A stretch of DNA of 64,000 nt from Halobacterium sp. CBA1132 (lineage in GTDB: Archaea > Halobacteriota > Halobacteria > Halobacteriales > Halobacteriaceae), in NCBI RefSeq assembly GCF_001485535.1, contig NZ_BCMZ01000001.1, positions 372,001-436,000 of the forward strand. The letters run 5' to 3'. Numbering within the stretch: the stretch's first letter is position 1; each line of letters begins with the position of its first letter. Of the stretch, positions 16,863 through 25,981 are shown in pieces. The position numbers and the translations under genes are program-made. The notes below the pieces were generated by a model. That model had not been told where the DNA came from. It did not search any database and worked only from the letters and a program-made list of their open reading frames with translations.

Positions 16863-19112
16863 TCAGTCCCGGACGGAGTCGAGGATGAGCCGCTGTTCGA
16901 CGCGCTTGACCTCGTGTTGGACGTCGCGGACGGCGTCGATGTTCGCCGAAATCGAGGAGATGCCGGTCTCCACGAGGAAGTTCACCATCTCGGGTTTGGA
17001 GCCGGCCTGCCCGCAGATGCTGGTGGCGACGTCGTGCTCGCGACACGACTCGATGGCGGTCTCGATGAGGTCGAGAACCGCGGGGTGGAGTTCGTCGAAG
17101 CGGTCGGCGACGTTGCCGTTGTTCCGGTCGACGGCGAGCGTGTACTGCGTGAGGTCGTTCGTGCCGAACGACGCGAAGTCGATGCCCTCGGCGGCGAGCT
17201 CCTCGATGGAGAGCGCGGCCGCGGGCGTCTCGATCATCGCCCCCCACGTGCGCTTCTCGGTGTCGAGACCGACCTCGGTCATGAGCTCGCGGGCCTGCCG
17301 CACGTCGTCGGCGTCGTTCACGAGCGGGAACATGATTTCGACGTTGTCGTAGCCCATCTCGAACAGTTCCTTGAACGCCTCCAGTTCGTGCTTGAACACT
17401 TGGGGGCGGTCGAGGCTGCGGCGGATGCCGCGGTACCCCAGCATCGGGTTGTGCTCGTGGGGTTCGTCGCTGCCGCCCTCCAGCTGCCGGAACTCGTCGG
17501 TCGGCGCGTCGAGGGTGCGAACGCGGACGGGGCGCGGGTAGAACTCCTCAGCGACCTCGCGCACGCCGGAGACGAGTTCGTCCACGTAGGCGTCCTCGCC
17601 GTGGTCCTCGATGTAGCGCTCGGGCGTCTTGTTCGTGGAGAGAATCATGTGCTCCGTGCGGAGCAGGCCGACGCCGTCGGCGCCGGTCGCGGCGGCGCGC
17701 TCGGCGGCCTCCGGAATCGAGACGTTGACCTTCACCTCGGTCGCGGTCATCGGTTTCACGGGCGTCGTCGGGCGCGCTTCCTCGATTGGGTTGCGCTCGG
17801 ACTCCTCCTCGGTGCGGCCCTCGGTGACGGTGCCGCGGTCGCCGTCGAGCGTGATAATCTGGTCGTCGTGGAGCACGTCCGTGGCGTTCGACGCCCCGAC
17901 GACCGCCGGACAGCCCAGTTCGCGGGAGACGATGGCGGCGTGGCTGGTCATGCCGCCCTCGTCGGTGATGATGCCGGCGCCGCGCTTCATCGCCGGCACC
18001 ATGTCCGGGGTCGTCATCTCGGTGACGATGATGTCGCCCTCGCCGACCTTGTCGAGCTGGTCGAGCTTGGTGACGATGCGAGCGGGGCCCGACGCGATGC
18101 CGGGGCTTGCGCCGAGGCCTTGCACGAGTTCGTCGCCGGTGTTGCTGTTCTCGGTCATCTCGGTGTCCTCGTCGATGGTCGTGATGGGGCGGGACTGCAG
18201 CATGTAGATGTCGCCGTCAACCATCGCCCACTCGACGTCCTGCGGTTCGCCGTAGTGGTCTTCGACGCGCTCGCCGATGGTGACGAGGTCCAGGATCTCC
18301 TCGTCGGAGAGCACGCGCTCCTCGCGTTTCTCCGCCGGAACTTCGCGTTCGACGGTCTCGCCGGTCTCCTCGTCGCGGACACACATCACTTTCTTGTCCG
18401 CGACCGAGACCTCCTCGACGGTGTTCGTGTCGCGGTCGACGTGGTAGTTGTCCGGGGAGACGGAGCCGGAGACGACGGCTTCTCCGAGCCCCCACGCTGC
18501 CTCGATGATGGCTTCGTGGGCGCCCGTCGAGGGGTGGCTCGTGAACATCACGCCGGACTTCTCCGCGTCGACCATCTTCTGGACGACGACGGCGATGTCG
18601 ACCTTGCGGTGGTCGAAGCCCTGCTCCTCGCGGTAGTAGATGGCGCGCTGGGTGAACAGCGACGCCCAGCAGCGCTTCACGCGGTCGATGAGGTCGTCGC
18701 GCGTGATGTTGAGGTATGTTTCCTGTTGGCCCGCGAAACTCGCGTCCGGGAGGTCTTCGGCGGTCGCCGACGACCGCACGGCAACCGACGCCTTCCCGTC
18801 GTCTAAGTCGTCGTACGACGACAGGATGTCCTCCCGGATGTGTTCGGGGAGTTCGGTGTTCAGGATGATGTCCTTCGCGGCCGCTTCGGCGTCGGCGAGC
18901 GCACTGGAGTCCTCGGGGTCGACGTCGACTGCGTCGAACAGTTCTTCGTCGACGTTCGCGTCCTCGATGAACGAGCGGTACGTTCCCGCGGTCACGACGA
19001 ACCCCGGGGGGACAGGAAGCCCGGCGTCCGTGAGTTCGCCGAGCGACGCGCCCTTGCCGCCGACACTGTCGATGTCGTCGGCCCGTATGTCTTCCAGCCA
19101 TCGAACAGCCAT
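16863..19112 (-). CDS. ppsA: Phosphoenolpyruvate synthase
   Basis: PEP synthase makes PEP, AMP and phosphate from pyruvate and ATP for gluconeogenesis. The 749-residue protein has the N-terminal ATP-grasp domain (VGGKGASLGELTDAGLPVPPGF; RSSATAEDLPDASFAGQQ), the swivelling domain with the catalytic His in DEGGMTSHAAIVSRELG (about 405-420), and the PEP/pyruvate TIM barrel with GLLRTEHM and SICGQAGSKPE. The length is slightly below the roughly 790 residues of bacterial forms. ATG 19112 is chosen because the 19 codons upstream look non-coding and a TTATGAG box lies about 29 bases before it. It works opposite to pyk at the same branch point. Confidence 0.97.
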   Translation of the reverse strand: MAVRWLEDIRADDIDSVGGKGASLGELTDAGLPVPPGFVVTAGTYRSFIEDANVDEELFDAVDVDPEDSSALADAEAAAKDIILNTELPEHIREDILSSYDDLDDGKASVAVRSSATAEDLPDASFAGQQETYLNITRDDLIDRVKRCWASLFTQRAIYYREEQGFDHRKVDIAVVVQKMVDAEKSGVMFTSHPSTGAHEAIIEAAWGLGEAVVSGSVSPDNYHVDRDTNTVEEVSVADKKVMCVRDEETGETVEREVPAEKREERVLSDEEILDLVTIGERVEDHYGEPQDVEWAMVDGDIYMLQSRPITTIDEDTEMTENSNTGDELVQGLGASPGIASGPARIVTKLDQLDKVGEGDIIVTEMTTPDMVPAMKRGAGIITDEGGMTSHAAIVSRELGCPAVVGASNATDVLHDDQIITLDGDRGTVTEGRTEEESERNPIEEARPTTPVKPMTATEVKVNVSIPEAAERAAATGADGVGLLRTEHMILSTNKTPERYIEDHGEDAYVDELVSGVREVAEEFYPRPVRVRTLDAPTDEFRQLEGGSDEPHEHNPMLGYRGIRRSLDRPQVFKHELEAFKELFEMGYDNVEIMFPLVNDADDVRQARELMTEVGLDTEKRTWGAMIETPAAALSIEELAAEGIDFASFGTNDLTQYTLAVDRNNGNVADRFDELHPAVLDLIETAIESCREHDVATSICGQAGSKPEMVNFLVETGISSISANIDAVRDVQHEVKRVEQRLILDSVRD

Positions 19113-19276
19113 TGACAGGTAGATACACCAGAACTGCTCATAAGAAGGTTGCGAACGTCTCAGGCGCAAGAATTGCGTACTCGGTTTCGAGTTGTGGTTC
19201 CGCTCCGGGAAGCAGCTGGTCCCAGCCCGCGGCCGCCAGCGGAGGATTTTAGCCGGCGGCTCGTCTCCACTCGGGC

Positions 19277-19705
19277 ATGGACGCGAAACGCGCAGCCGTT
19301 CACGCGGGCAAGTACTTCCTGTTCACGTCCGCGTTCGCGGTCGTCGGTCTCGCCCTCGTCGGTGGCGGCGTCGCGCTCGGCGGCCTCGAAGCGTGGGACA
19401 TCCTCTCGACGAACAGTTCAGCGACCGGCGAAGCGCTGTCGGCGGCCGCACCCGGTATCGTGCTCGCCGTCGCTGGCGTGCTCGTCTACCGCTTCGGGAA
19501 GGCGTGGTCGCTGTTCAAGACGCTCACCGCAGCCAACGAGGACGCGCTCTCGGAGACGTTCGACACCCAGCGCGTGAAAAGCGACATCGTGAGCGTGGTC
19601 GACGACCGCCTCGCGGACATGCAAAACGACCTGCAGTCGGTGAACCGAGAACTCCGCAAACTCAAGGAAGACGACGCCTTCGACTTCTCCGAGCAGAACG
19701 ACTAG
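19277..19705 (+). CDS. Two-helix membrane protein with coiled-coil tail
   Basis: A 142-residue protein with two membrane helices (about 13-38, FLFTSAFAVVGLALVGGGVAL, and about 55-76, APGIVLAVAGVLVYRFG), then a C-terminal charged helix (about 95-135; DDRLADMQNDLQSVNRELRKLKEDD) with coiled-coil character. A GGATTTTAGC box lies about 28 bases upstream of the ATG. Its last four bases overlap the convergent PhzF gene. I recognise no enzyme family. Confidence 0.7.
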   Translation: MDAKRAAVHAGKYFLFTSAFAVVGLALVGGGVALGGLEAWDILSTNSSATGEALSAAAPGIVLAVAGVLVYRFGKAWSLFKTLTAANEDALSETFDTQRVKSDIVSVVDDRLADMQNDLQSVNRELRKLKEDDAFDFSEQND

Positions 19706-20610
19706 GCTTCGAGGATGTCGTCCTCGTCGGCCGCCGGCACCTGCAGCGTTCCGTCGAACGTCTCGACGGCCGTCCCGCCGACCCGTGGCGCGCGGCCGTC
19801 CTGCACTCGCACGCGGACGCGACCCGGCCGGTCGACGAAGTGCCCCTGCTCGAACACCATCTCCTCGGCGATGTCGCCGCCGAACGCCGCGTAGTGCTGG
19901 AGGTACGCGCCCGCGGCGCCGCTAGCTGTCCCGGTCACGGGGTCCTCGTCGACGCCGGCGCCCGGCACCCACGCCCGCCCTTGGAGCGTCGAGTCGCTGT
20001 CGAGCGCGTCGAACGAGAACGCGTACACGCCGGCGGCGTCAACCTCGTCGGCGAGCGCCTCGACCGCGTCGAAGTCCGGGTCCGCATCGCCCAAGTCAGA
20101 GAGGTACGTCACTGGCGTGACGAGGAACGGCAGCCCAGTTGAGGCGACGGCCAGCGGCAGGTCGTCGCTGGCGCCCCGGAGCGCCTCCTCGTCTAACCCC
20201 GTCGCGGCCGCGACGCGCTCGTAACTCACGTCGACCTCCCGAATCTCGGGGGCGTTCTGCGTCATCCACACCGTGCCGTCGGCCTCGACTTCGATGTCGA
20301 GCACGCCGACGTTCGTCTCCAGGGTGTGCTCGCCCGCGTCGATGATGTCGGCCGCGAACAGATGCGCGTGGCTCGCGATGGTCGCGTGCCCGCAGAGGTC
20401 GACCTCGGTCGTCGGCGTGAAGTACCGAATCCGGCGGTCGGCGTCGTCGCTCTCGCGGACGAACGCCGTCTCGCTGGCGCCCAGTTCGGCGGCGATAGCT
20501 TGCATCTGGCCGTCGGTCAGGTCGTCGGCGTCGGGCACCACGCCGGCCGCGTTCCCCGCACACGGCTCGCCGGTGAACGCGTCCACGAGGAGCGCTCGCG
20601 TCGCTGTCAT
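19702..20610 (-). CDS. PhzF-family isomerase
   Basis: The 302-residue protein has the two-lobed diaminopimelate-epimerase-like fold of PhzF: DAFTGEPCAGNAAGVVPDADDL with the conserved GNxAGV signature, FVRESDDADRRIRYFTPTTEVDLCGHATIASH in the first lobe and DEDPVTGTASGAAGAYL in the second. PhzF catalyses an isomerisation in phenazine synthesis, but most relatives, as here, stand alone with no phenazine genes, so substrate and pathway are unknown. The length is normal. Confidence 0.88.
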   Translation of the reverse strand: MTATRALLVDAFTGEPCAGNAAGVVPDADDLTDGQMQAIAAELGASETAFVRESDDADRRIRYFTPTTEVDLCGHATIASHAHLFAADIIDAGEHTLETNVGVLDIEVEADGTVWMTQNAPEIREVDVSYERVAAATGLDEEALRGASDDLPLAVASTGLPFLVTPVTYLSDLGDADPDFDAVEALADEVDAAGVYAFSFDALDSDSTLQGRAWVPGAGVDEDPVTGTASGAAGAYLQHYAAFGGDIAEEMVFEQGHFVDRPGRVRVRVQDGRAPRVGGTAVETFDGTLQVPAADEDDILEA

Positions 20611-20650
20611 GGACGCGGCTTCTCGCTCCCGCGTGTTGCGTGTTTCCTTC

Positions 20651-22033
20651 CTACGAGAGCCAACCGGCGAGGTCCGTGACTACCGGTTCGGCGACGTTCC
20701 CGGGCTCGAAGTACTCGTTCGGGTTCGGGTCGCCCTCGCCGGCGACGAACAGGTGGTTCAAGTCCTCGTACAGCGCCGTATTGCTCTCGCCGAGCGCGTC
20801 CCGCCACGCTGGGAAGTCCTCGGTCGCGCTCACTTGGTAGTCACGGCCGCCCTGTAGCGCGTACACCTCGCGGTCCAGTCCCGTCGCCGTCGTGACGGGG
20901 TCGTACTCCGCCACCGCGCGCCAGAAGTCCGCGCTCCACGCGAAGCCGCCGCTCTCGTAGTTCCCGTTCGCGAGGCGTTCGGCGGTCGCTTCCGCGTCCT
21001 CGATGCGCGAGCGCTCGTCCTCGGTCACCGTATCGTCGAGGTTCGCGAGGTAGCGCAGTTGGTCGGGGACGAGTTCGTACAGCGGGCGCGACGGCGCGGC
21101 GAGCAGGAACGCGGCTGTGTCCCCATCCCGCTCGGCGATTCGGGGTGCGGCGTAGCCGCCGAGGCTGTGCCCGACGACCGCGGCACTGCTCACGTCGGTC
21201 TCCGCGCGCAAGCGGTCGAGCGCGGTCAGCGCGTCGTCGGCGACGAGCGCGTCGAATCCGAGGTCGCCGGTCGCCACGTCGCAGGCGTACGTGCGCTTGT
21301 CGTACCGGAGAACGGCGACGTCCTCGGTCGCCAGCCCCCACGCGAGGTCCTTCAGGGGCTTGTTCGGGCCGATGGTCCCGTCGCGGTCGTTCGGCCCGGA
21401 GCCGTGGACGAGCACCACACCTGTGTCCGCGCCACCCGTCGGCACCGTCAGCGTCGCGCCGAGGTCGCAGGCGGGCGAGTCGAGCGCCAGTTCGCGCTCC
21501 TCGAAGGCCGACTGGTCGGCGTACGCGGGCGGCGAGTACGCATCCTCGACCCACGGCACGAACTGTAGGCCCTCGATGGACGCCCGCTCGAAGACGACGC
21601 GGACGCCGAGCACGCCCGCCTCGAACTGCGCCTGCACCACGAGCACGTCGTAGCCGCCCGTCGGCTCCCGAGTCGTCCCGGAGACGCCCTCGAAGCGACC
21701 GTAGTTGGCCGTCGTCTGCGTCCAGTCCGTCTCCAGCCGGGCGGCGGAGTACTGGCTCCGGACGTTCTCCGAGAGCATTCCGAACGCCGTCTCGTACTCG
21801 CCGGCGGCCAGCGCCTGTACGAGGTCGTTTGCCGTCTCGCGTTGGGCGGCCTCGCTGACGGTCGTCGGCGCGGCTGTGGTCGATTCCGCAGTCGTCTGCG
21901 TCGGCGCGCTCGTCGTTCCATCGTCGCCGCCGCTCGCACAGCCGGCGAGTCCAGCGAGCGCGGCTGCGGCCGCGGACTGGAGGACGCGACGGCGACTGCG
22001 GTCGGTCGTCGTGTCGTCGGAGGGCGAGGTCAC
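20651..22033 (-). CDS. Tat-exported lipoprotein with DUF3887 and alpha/beta-hydrolase domains
   Basis: The protein has a twin-arginine signal (DRSRRRVLQSAAAAALAGLAGC) whose LAGC lipobox predicts an N-terminal lipid anchor. A Thr/Ser/Ala-rich linker (TTSAPTQTTAESTTAAPTT) leads to a DUF3887-like domain (about 55-165), then an alpha/beta-hydrolase with the oxyanion region VLVHGSGPNDRDG, nucleophile GHSLGGY and a late NHLF histidine. It probably cleaves an ester or related bond outside the membrane; substrate unknown. The GTG at 22033 gives 460 residues. A GTG at 22099 would add 22 residues and also has a promoter-like box about 28 bases upstream, but those codons have unusually A/T third positions. 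Confidence 0.82.
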   Translation of the reverse strand: MTSPSDDTTTDRSRRRVLQSAAAAALAGLAGCASGGDDGTTSAPTQTTAESTTAAPTTVSEAAQRETANDLVQALAAGEYETAFGMLSENVRSQYSAARLETDWTQTTANYGRFEGVSGTTREPTGGYDVLVVQAQFEAGVLGVRVVFERASIEGLQFVPWVEDAYSPPAYADQSAFEERELALDSPACDLGATLTVPTGGADTGVVLVHGSGPNDRDGTIGPNKPLKDLAWGLATEDVAVLRYDKRTYACDVATGDLGFDALVADDALTALDRLRAETDVSSAAVVGHSLGGYAAPRIAERDGDTAAFLLAAPSRPLYELVPDQLRYLANLDDTVTEDERSRIEDAEATAERLANGNYESGGFAWSADFWRAVAEYDPVTTATGLDREVYALQGGRDYQVSATEDFPAWRDALGESNTALYEDLNHLFVAGEGDPNPNEYFEPGNVAEPVVTDLAGWLS

Positions 22034-22160
22034 GCTCTCCGGTTCGGCCACTCCCGGCTTGAACGTTTCCCACGTTCTCGCTGACTGACTCGCTGACACG
22101 TTCAGTCGGCCGAGCGCACCTGTAAACCGTTAAGTAGCGAGGTGTGCGAGTTCCCATGTA

Positions 22161-22862
22161 ATGAGCGACCTCCCGGACGAGTTCAAGTGCACTATCACCA
22201 ACTGGGAGTACATCTACGGTCTCTGCCGCGACGTCAGCGACGACGTGAAACACTCCGAGTTCGAGCCCGACGTCGTTGTCGCGCTCGCTCGCGGCGGCTG
22301 GTTCGCGGGCCGGTGTCTCTGTGACTTCCTCGGCCTCGACGACCTCACCAGTCTCAAGATGGAGCACTACGTCGGTACCGCCGAGAAGGCCGACGAGCCC
22401 GAGGTCCGGTACCCGATGCCGGAGGGCTCCGTCGAGGACAAGGACGTCCTCATCATCGACGACATCGCCGACACCGGCGGCTCCATCGAGCGCGCCCACG
22501 AATACGTCGCCGACCGGGAGGCCAACGAGATTCGCACCGCTACTCTCCAACTGCTGGGCACCAGCGAGTACGACCCCGACTACGTCGGCGAGTACCTCGA
22601 CGAGTGGGCGTGGGTCGTCTACCCGTGGAACTTCATCGAGGACATGATCGACCTCATCTCCGGCGTCATGGAGAAAGACGACGATGGCTCCTACACGCGG
22701 GAGGGCATCCAGAACCTCCTCTCGTCGTACCACGACGTCGAACGCATCGAGATGGAAATCGCCCAACCCGACCGCCTCGACGAAGTCTTAGCGGAGATGG
22801 TGCGCCGGGACGTGCTCGTGAAGGCCGGCCCCGAGGAGTGGAAGCTCCGCGTCGACGCCTAG
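22161..22862 (+). CDS. Phosphoribosyltransferase (xanthine-guanine PRT-like)
   Basis: The 233-residue protein has a type I PRT core: PDVVVALARGGWFAGRCLCDFLGL at the N-terminus and the PRPP-binding motif DVLIIDDIADTGGSIERA (about residues 93-110). The second half (about 150-233) has an extra helical domain ending in a winged-helix-like EVLAEMVRRDVLVKAGPEEW, unlike minimal PRTs. Proteins of this layout are common in haloarchaea and annotated as purine PRTs; the base specificity is not established here. A TTAAGTA box lies about 28 bases upstream of the ATG, divergent from the lipoprotein gene. Confidence 0.82.
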   Translation: MSDLPDEFKCTITNWEYIYGLCRDVSDDVKHSEFEPDVVVALARGGWFAGRCLCDFLGLDDLTSLKMEHYVGTAEKADEPEVRYPMPEGSVEDKDVLIIDDIADTGGSIERAHEYVADREANEIRTATLQLLGTSEYDPDYVGEYLDEWAWVVYPWNFIEDMIDLISGVMEKDDDGSYTREGIQNLLSSYHDVERIEMEIAQPDRLDEVLAEMVRRDVLVKAGPEEWKLRVDA

Positions 22863-22910
22863 CCCGTTTCTGCTGACTGCTCGTAACCCGTTTCGTAGAC
22901 AGCAACGACG

Positions 22911-23040
22911 GAAAGCCCTCGGCACGCTCGCGGTCGTCTCGCCGACATATCCGCTCGCTGCGCTCACGGATAGTGGTCGGCGAGACGACCACGCAGGCGC
23001 GAGCGTGCCTCGCCCTTTCAATCCGCCGAGGTTACTAAGT
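22911..23040 (+). repeat. Intergenic interspersed element, copy B
   Basis: It starts GAAAGCCCTCGGCACGCTCGC and ends CCCTTTCAATCCGCC followed by a GGTTACTAAGT end, matching the two ends of the element at 418-600. Its centre has a long imperfect stem: GTCGTCTCGCCGAC near 22933-22946 pairs with GTCGGCGAGACGAC near 22977-22990 around ATATCC...GGATAG with a CTCGCTGCGCTC core. It lies upstream of mtnP. No protein is predicted in the 263-base gap. Confidence 0.65.
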
Positions 23041-23125
23041 CGGACGGGCTGTCGTCGTTCGCCTGTCGAGGTGCGTCGCGACGTGAGACGAGTCTTTTAG
23101 GTCGCTCCCGGTTCGACGGCTGTAC

Positions 23126-23980
23126 ATGATTGGCTTCATCGGCGGTTCCGGCATCTACGAAGCGCTCCCGCTGAACGACGTGCGAGAGGAGGACGTGACG
23201 ACGCCGTACGGCGACCCGAGCGCGCCCGTGACTGTCGGCGAGTTCGGCGACACCGGCACCGAGGTCGCGTTCCTGCCGCGACACGGCCCCGACCACCAGC
23301 GCTCGCCGACGAACCTCCCGTACAAGGCGAACATCTACGCGCTCAAGCAGCTCGGCGTCGAGCGCATCCTCGCGTCGAACGCCGTCGGCAGCCTCAAGGA
23401 GGAACTGCCGCCGCAGACGCTGGTCGTCCCGGACCAGATTTTCGACCGCACGAAACACCGCGACTCCACGTTCTTCGGTGACGGTATCGTCGTCCACCAG
23501 CCGTTCGCGGACCCGTACTGCCCGCACATGGTCGAACACCTCCACGAATCCGCCGAGGACGCGACCGACGCCGAAACCCAGGAGGGCGGCACGTACGTCT
23601 GCATCGAGGGGCCGCAGTACTCGACGCGAGCCGAGTCGGAGTTCTACAAGAGCCAGGGCTGGGACCTCGTCGGCATGACCGCAATCCCGGAGGCGAAGCT
23701 CGCGCGCGAAGCCGAGATGTGTTACGCCACCGTCGCGGGCGTCACCGACTACGACGTCTGGAAGGCCGACAGCGAGGTCACGCTCGAAGAAGTGCTGGAG
23801 AACGCCGCCGCCAACGAGAAAGCCATCAAGCGCACCGTCGAGCACGCCATCGAGACGCTGCCCGAGGAGCGCGACTGCGACTGCGGGCACGCCCTCGAAG
23901 GCACCGTGAACACGCCCACCGAAGCCATCCCCGAGGACACCCGCGACCGCGTCGACGCGCTCGTCGGCGACTACCTCTGA
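23126..23980 (+). CDS. mtnP: S-methyl-5'-thioadenosine phosphorylase
   Basis: MtnP phosphorolyses methylthioadenosine, the by-product of polyamine synthesis and related SAM reactions, to adenine and methylthioribose-1-phosphate. The 284-residue protein begins IGFIGGSGIYEALPL, has the phosphate-binding PRHGPDHQRSPTNLPYKANIYALK segment, and the PNP-family signature YVCIEGPQYSTRAESEFYKSQGWDLVGMTAIPEAKLAREAEMCYAT. The C-terminal CDCGH is a cysteine pair of unknown purpose. A TCTTTTAG box lies about 30 bases before the ATG. A related family member acting on other purine nucleosides cannot be excluded. Confidence 0.92.
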   Translation: MIGFIGGSGIYEALPLNDVREEDVTTPYGDPSAPVTVGEFGDTGTEVAFLPRHGPDHQRSPTNLPYKANIYALKQLGVERILASNAVGSLKEELPPQTLVVPDQIFDRTKHRDSTFFGDGIVVHQPFADPYCPHMVEHLHESAEDATDAETQEGGTYVCIEGPQYSTRAESEFYKSQGWDLVGMTAIPEAKLAREAEMCYATVAGVTDYDVWKADSEVTLEEVLENAAANEKAIKRTVEHAIETLPEERDCDCGHALEGTVNTPTEAIPEDTRDRVDALVGDYL

Positions 23981-24069
23981 AGTTGGCGCGCTGACGCGGC
24001 TAACGCGGTAAGATTCGCGGCCGAAGGCCCAAAATGTAAATACTGTTCCCGCGTTTGTTAGGGTAAGGT

Positions 24070-24774
24070 ATGGGGGGCCACGCCGACGCCGAAGCGTTCT
24101 CGACAGAACTCGCGGCCTTGAAGCGGGACGGCTGCAACGTCCTCGTGGTCAGCGACGCGGAGGGCCGCGACGCCGCCTGCGAGCGCCTCCTCGGCGCCCC
24201 CGAACTCGACCGCCGCCACGTCTTTCTCGAAACCGCCGCGGATGTCTCGACAGTGCTGGACCGCCACAGCCCGCGCCGCACCGACGCCTCGACGCTCGGC
24301 GTCGTGGACGCCACGCCCGCCACGGGTGCGCGTTCGGCGGCCGCCGCGCCCCAGTCCGGGGGCGCCGGAGCGCCGCTTGGTGAGTGGTACGAACGCGTAG
24401 AGGACCGCACCGACTTCGCGGCGCTCACCACGGCCGTCACCGACGCCTTCGACCGCGTCGCCGCGGCCGCCGACACCCCAAGCGAGGTCCGACTCTGCGT
24501 CGACGGCCTCGACCCGTTCTTCGACGCTGTTCGCTCCGGGGACACCACCGAGGAACGGCTGTTCCGATTCCTCCACCTCCTCACGAGCGCCGTCCGCGAA
24601 GACGATGGTATGGGCCACTTCCACGTCTCCGCGAGCGCCGACGACGCGCTCCTCGCGACGGTCGAGCCGCTGTTCGACGCGACGCTCTCCGTCGAAACCG
24701 GTGCAGAAGGAACCGTCCGCCAGCGCTGGCGCCTCCACGACTCCGGCCGCGTCACCGACTGGTTCGCGTTCTGA
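24070..24774 (+). CDS. Haloarchaeal RecA/KaiC-like protein without a P-loop (DUF7504-like)
   Basis: A 234-residue soluble protein. The order of segments (NVLVVSDAEGRD, RRHVFLETAADVSTVLDRH, VRLCVDGLDPFFDA, EERLFRFLHLLTSAVREDDGMGHFHVSA, QRWRLHDSGRVTDWFAF) suggests a RecA/KaiC-like ATPase fold, but no Walker A GxxGxGKT is present, so it probably does not hydrolyse ATP. Haloarchaea have several such degenerate paralogues of unknown role, often with signalling functions. A TGTAAATACT box at 24034-24043 lies about 30 bases upstream of the ATG. The family name is from memory and uncertain. Confidence 0.6.
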   Translation: MGGHADAEAFSTELAALKRDGCNVLVVSDAEGRDAACERLLGAPELDRRHVFLETAADVSTVLDRHSPRRTDASTLGVVDATPATGARSAAAAPQSGGAGAPLGEWYERVEDRTDFAALTTAVTDAFDRVAAAADTPSEVRLCVDGLDPFFDAVRSGDTTEERLFRFLHLLTSAVREDDGMGHFHVSASADDALLATVEPLFDATLSVETGAEGTVRQRWRLHDSGRVTDWFAF

Positions 24775-24821
24775 CGGGGGGCATCGGTACGTTTATTCTC
24801 CGCGGCTGACTCGATCCGGTG

Positions 24822-25013
24822 ATGCGCTCGCTCTCCGAGGTCCGCGAGGACGCGCTGTTCGTCTACGGGCTGGTGGCCGCCGCCGCGGTCGTCGTCGCGC
24901 TCGACGCCGTCGGCGTCGTCGACATCTCCTACGACCTGTCGCTGGTCGCCCTGTTCGTCGCCATCGTCGGCGCGCTCTACCTGAAAGGGAAGTTCGGCGT
25001 CGAGAAGCGCTAG
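24822..25013 (+). CDS. Small two-helix membrane protein (63 aa)
   Basis: The product begins MRSLSEVREDALFVYGLVAAAAVVVALDAVGVVD, then has a second helix, LSLVALFVAIVGALYLKGKF. A GTTTATTC box at 24791-24798 lies 27 bases upstream of the ATG at 24822, so this is preferred over the GTG three bases earlier. Its stop overlaps the end of the convergent scpA by four bases. No known function. Confidence 0.7.
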   Translation: MRSLSEVREDALFVYGLVAAAAVVVALDAVGVVDISYDLSLVALFVAIVGALYLKGKFGVEKR

Positions 25014-25981
25014 ATCGCGGCGTCCGTCCCCGCGTTCTCACAGACCCAGAGGTCGCCGAACAGGTCGTCCTGTTCGAGCGTGACCGCGCCGCGGTGCGCG
25101 AGAAACAGCAACGCGAGGAACGTCTGCACGCGCGACTCGCCCGCCTCGGCGACTTCCTCGTACAGCACTTCCGTGCGCCCGCCGCCGTACTGCTCGTCCA
25201 GCACCGCGCGAACATCCTCGATTGTCGCCTCGATGTCCTCCTCGTGGGCGTTCCCGAGCGCGTCCTCGGCGGTCGGCTCGTCGTCCATCCGGAATTCGTC
25301 GCCCGACCGATAGTCCAGCTCTTGGACGCCGCGCCGGAACCCCTTCGGGGAGTCGCTGGTGTCGTACTCGCGGGATTCTTTCCACCACGATCCGCGCTCG
25401 GCCTCCCGCAGGTCGCGCACGAGTTCGTCCAGCGTCTCCGGGTTGCCGCGGGCGTGCTTGCGCTCCAGCCGGCGGTCCATCTCGGATTCGAGCGCGTCCA
25501 CGGGGTCGTAGGCCGGCCGGCCGTCCTCGTCGGGCGGCGCCTCCCACGGCGGCCGCTCGACCTCTTCTTCCTCCTCGGGTTCGTCGTCGCCGGCGTCGAG
25601 CATCGCGTCGCTCTTCATCCGCAACAGTACGCTCGCGTAGAACAGCGCCCGCCCCGACGTCCGCAGGTCGGCCTCGTCGAGCGCTTCGAGGAACTTGTCC
25701 GTCACCGCGACGATATCGATGTCCCACGGCTCGATTTCGCCGTTCTTCGCGAGCTGCACGAGCAACTCCACGGGCTCGACCTCGTCTTCGGGGTTCGCCT
25801 CGGGGTCGGCCGGCGACTCCGCGATGAGTTCCGCCGCGCTGTCCGGCGTGTCGTCTCCGGGCGCGTCCGCGGTCGTCAGTCCGCCGTCGGGCGCGCTCTC
25901 GCTTTCGCGCTCCGCTTTCCGGTCCTCGTGGCCCGTGACGTCGAGCGGGACGTCGTCGGAGTCGTCGGTTTCGTCAGTCAT
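25010..25981 (-). CDS. scpA: Segregation and condensation protein ScpA
   Basis: ScpA (kleisin) bridges the two heads of an SMC dimer to close the ring used for chromosome organisation. The 323-residue protein has an acidic, low-complexity N-terminus (about 1-65), the N-terminal kleisin region EPVELLVQLAKNGEIEPWDIDIVAVTDKFLEALDEADLRTSGRALFYASVLLRMKSDAML, a long acidic linker (DDEPEEEEEVERPPWEAP) and a C-terminal winged-helix region (TFLALLFLAHRGAVTLEQDDLFGDL). Its ATG overlaps the smc stop by eight bases, so the two are translationally coupled. The N-terminal acidic part is longer than in bacterial ScpA. No ScpB gene is in the window. Confidence 0.92.
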   Translation of the reverse strand: MTDETDDSDDVPLDVTGHEDRKAERESESAPDGGLTTADAPGDDTPDSAAELIAESPADPEANPEDEVEPVELLVQLAKNGEIEPWDIDIVAVTDKFLEALDEADLRTSGRALFYASVLLRMKSDAMLDAGDDEPEEEEEVERPPWEAPPDEDGRPAYDPVDALESEMDRRLERKHARGNPETLDELVRDLREAERGSWWKESREYDTSDSPKGFRRGVQELDYRSGDEFRMDDEPTAEDALGNAHEEDIEATIEDVRAVLDEQYGGGRTEVLYEEVAEAGESRVQTFLALLFLAHRGAVTLEQDDLFGDLWVCENAGTDAAI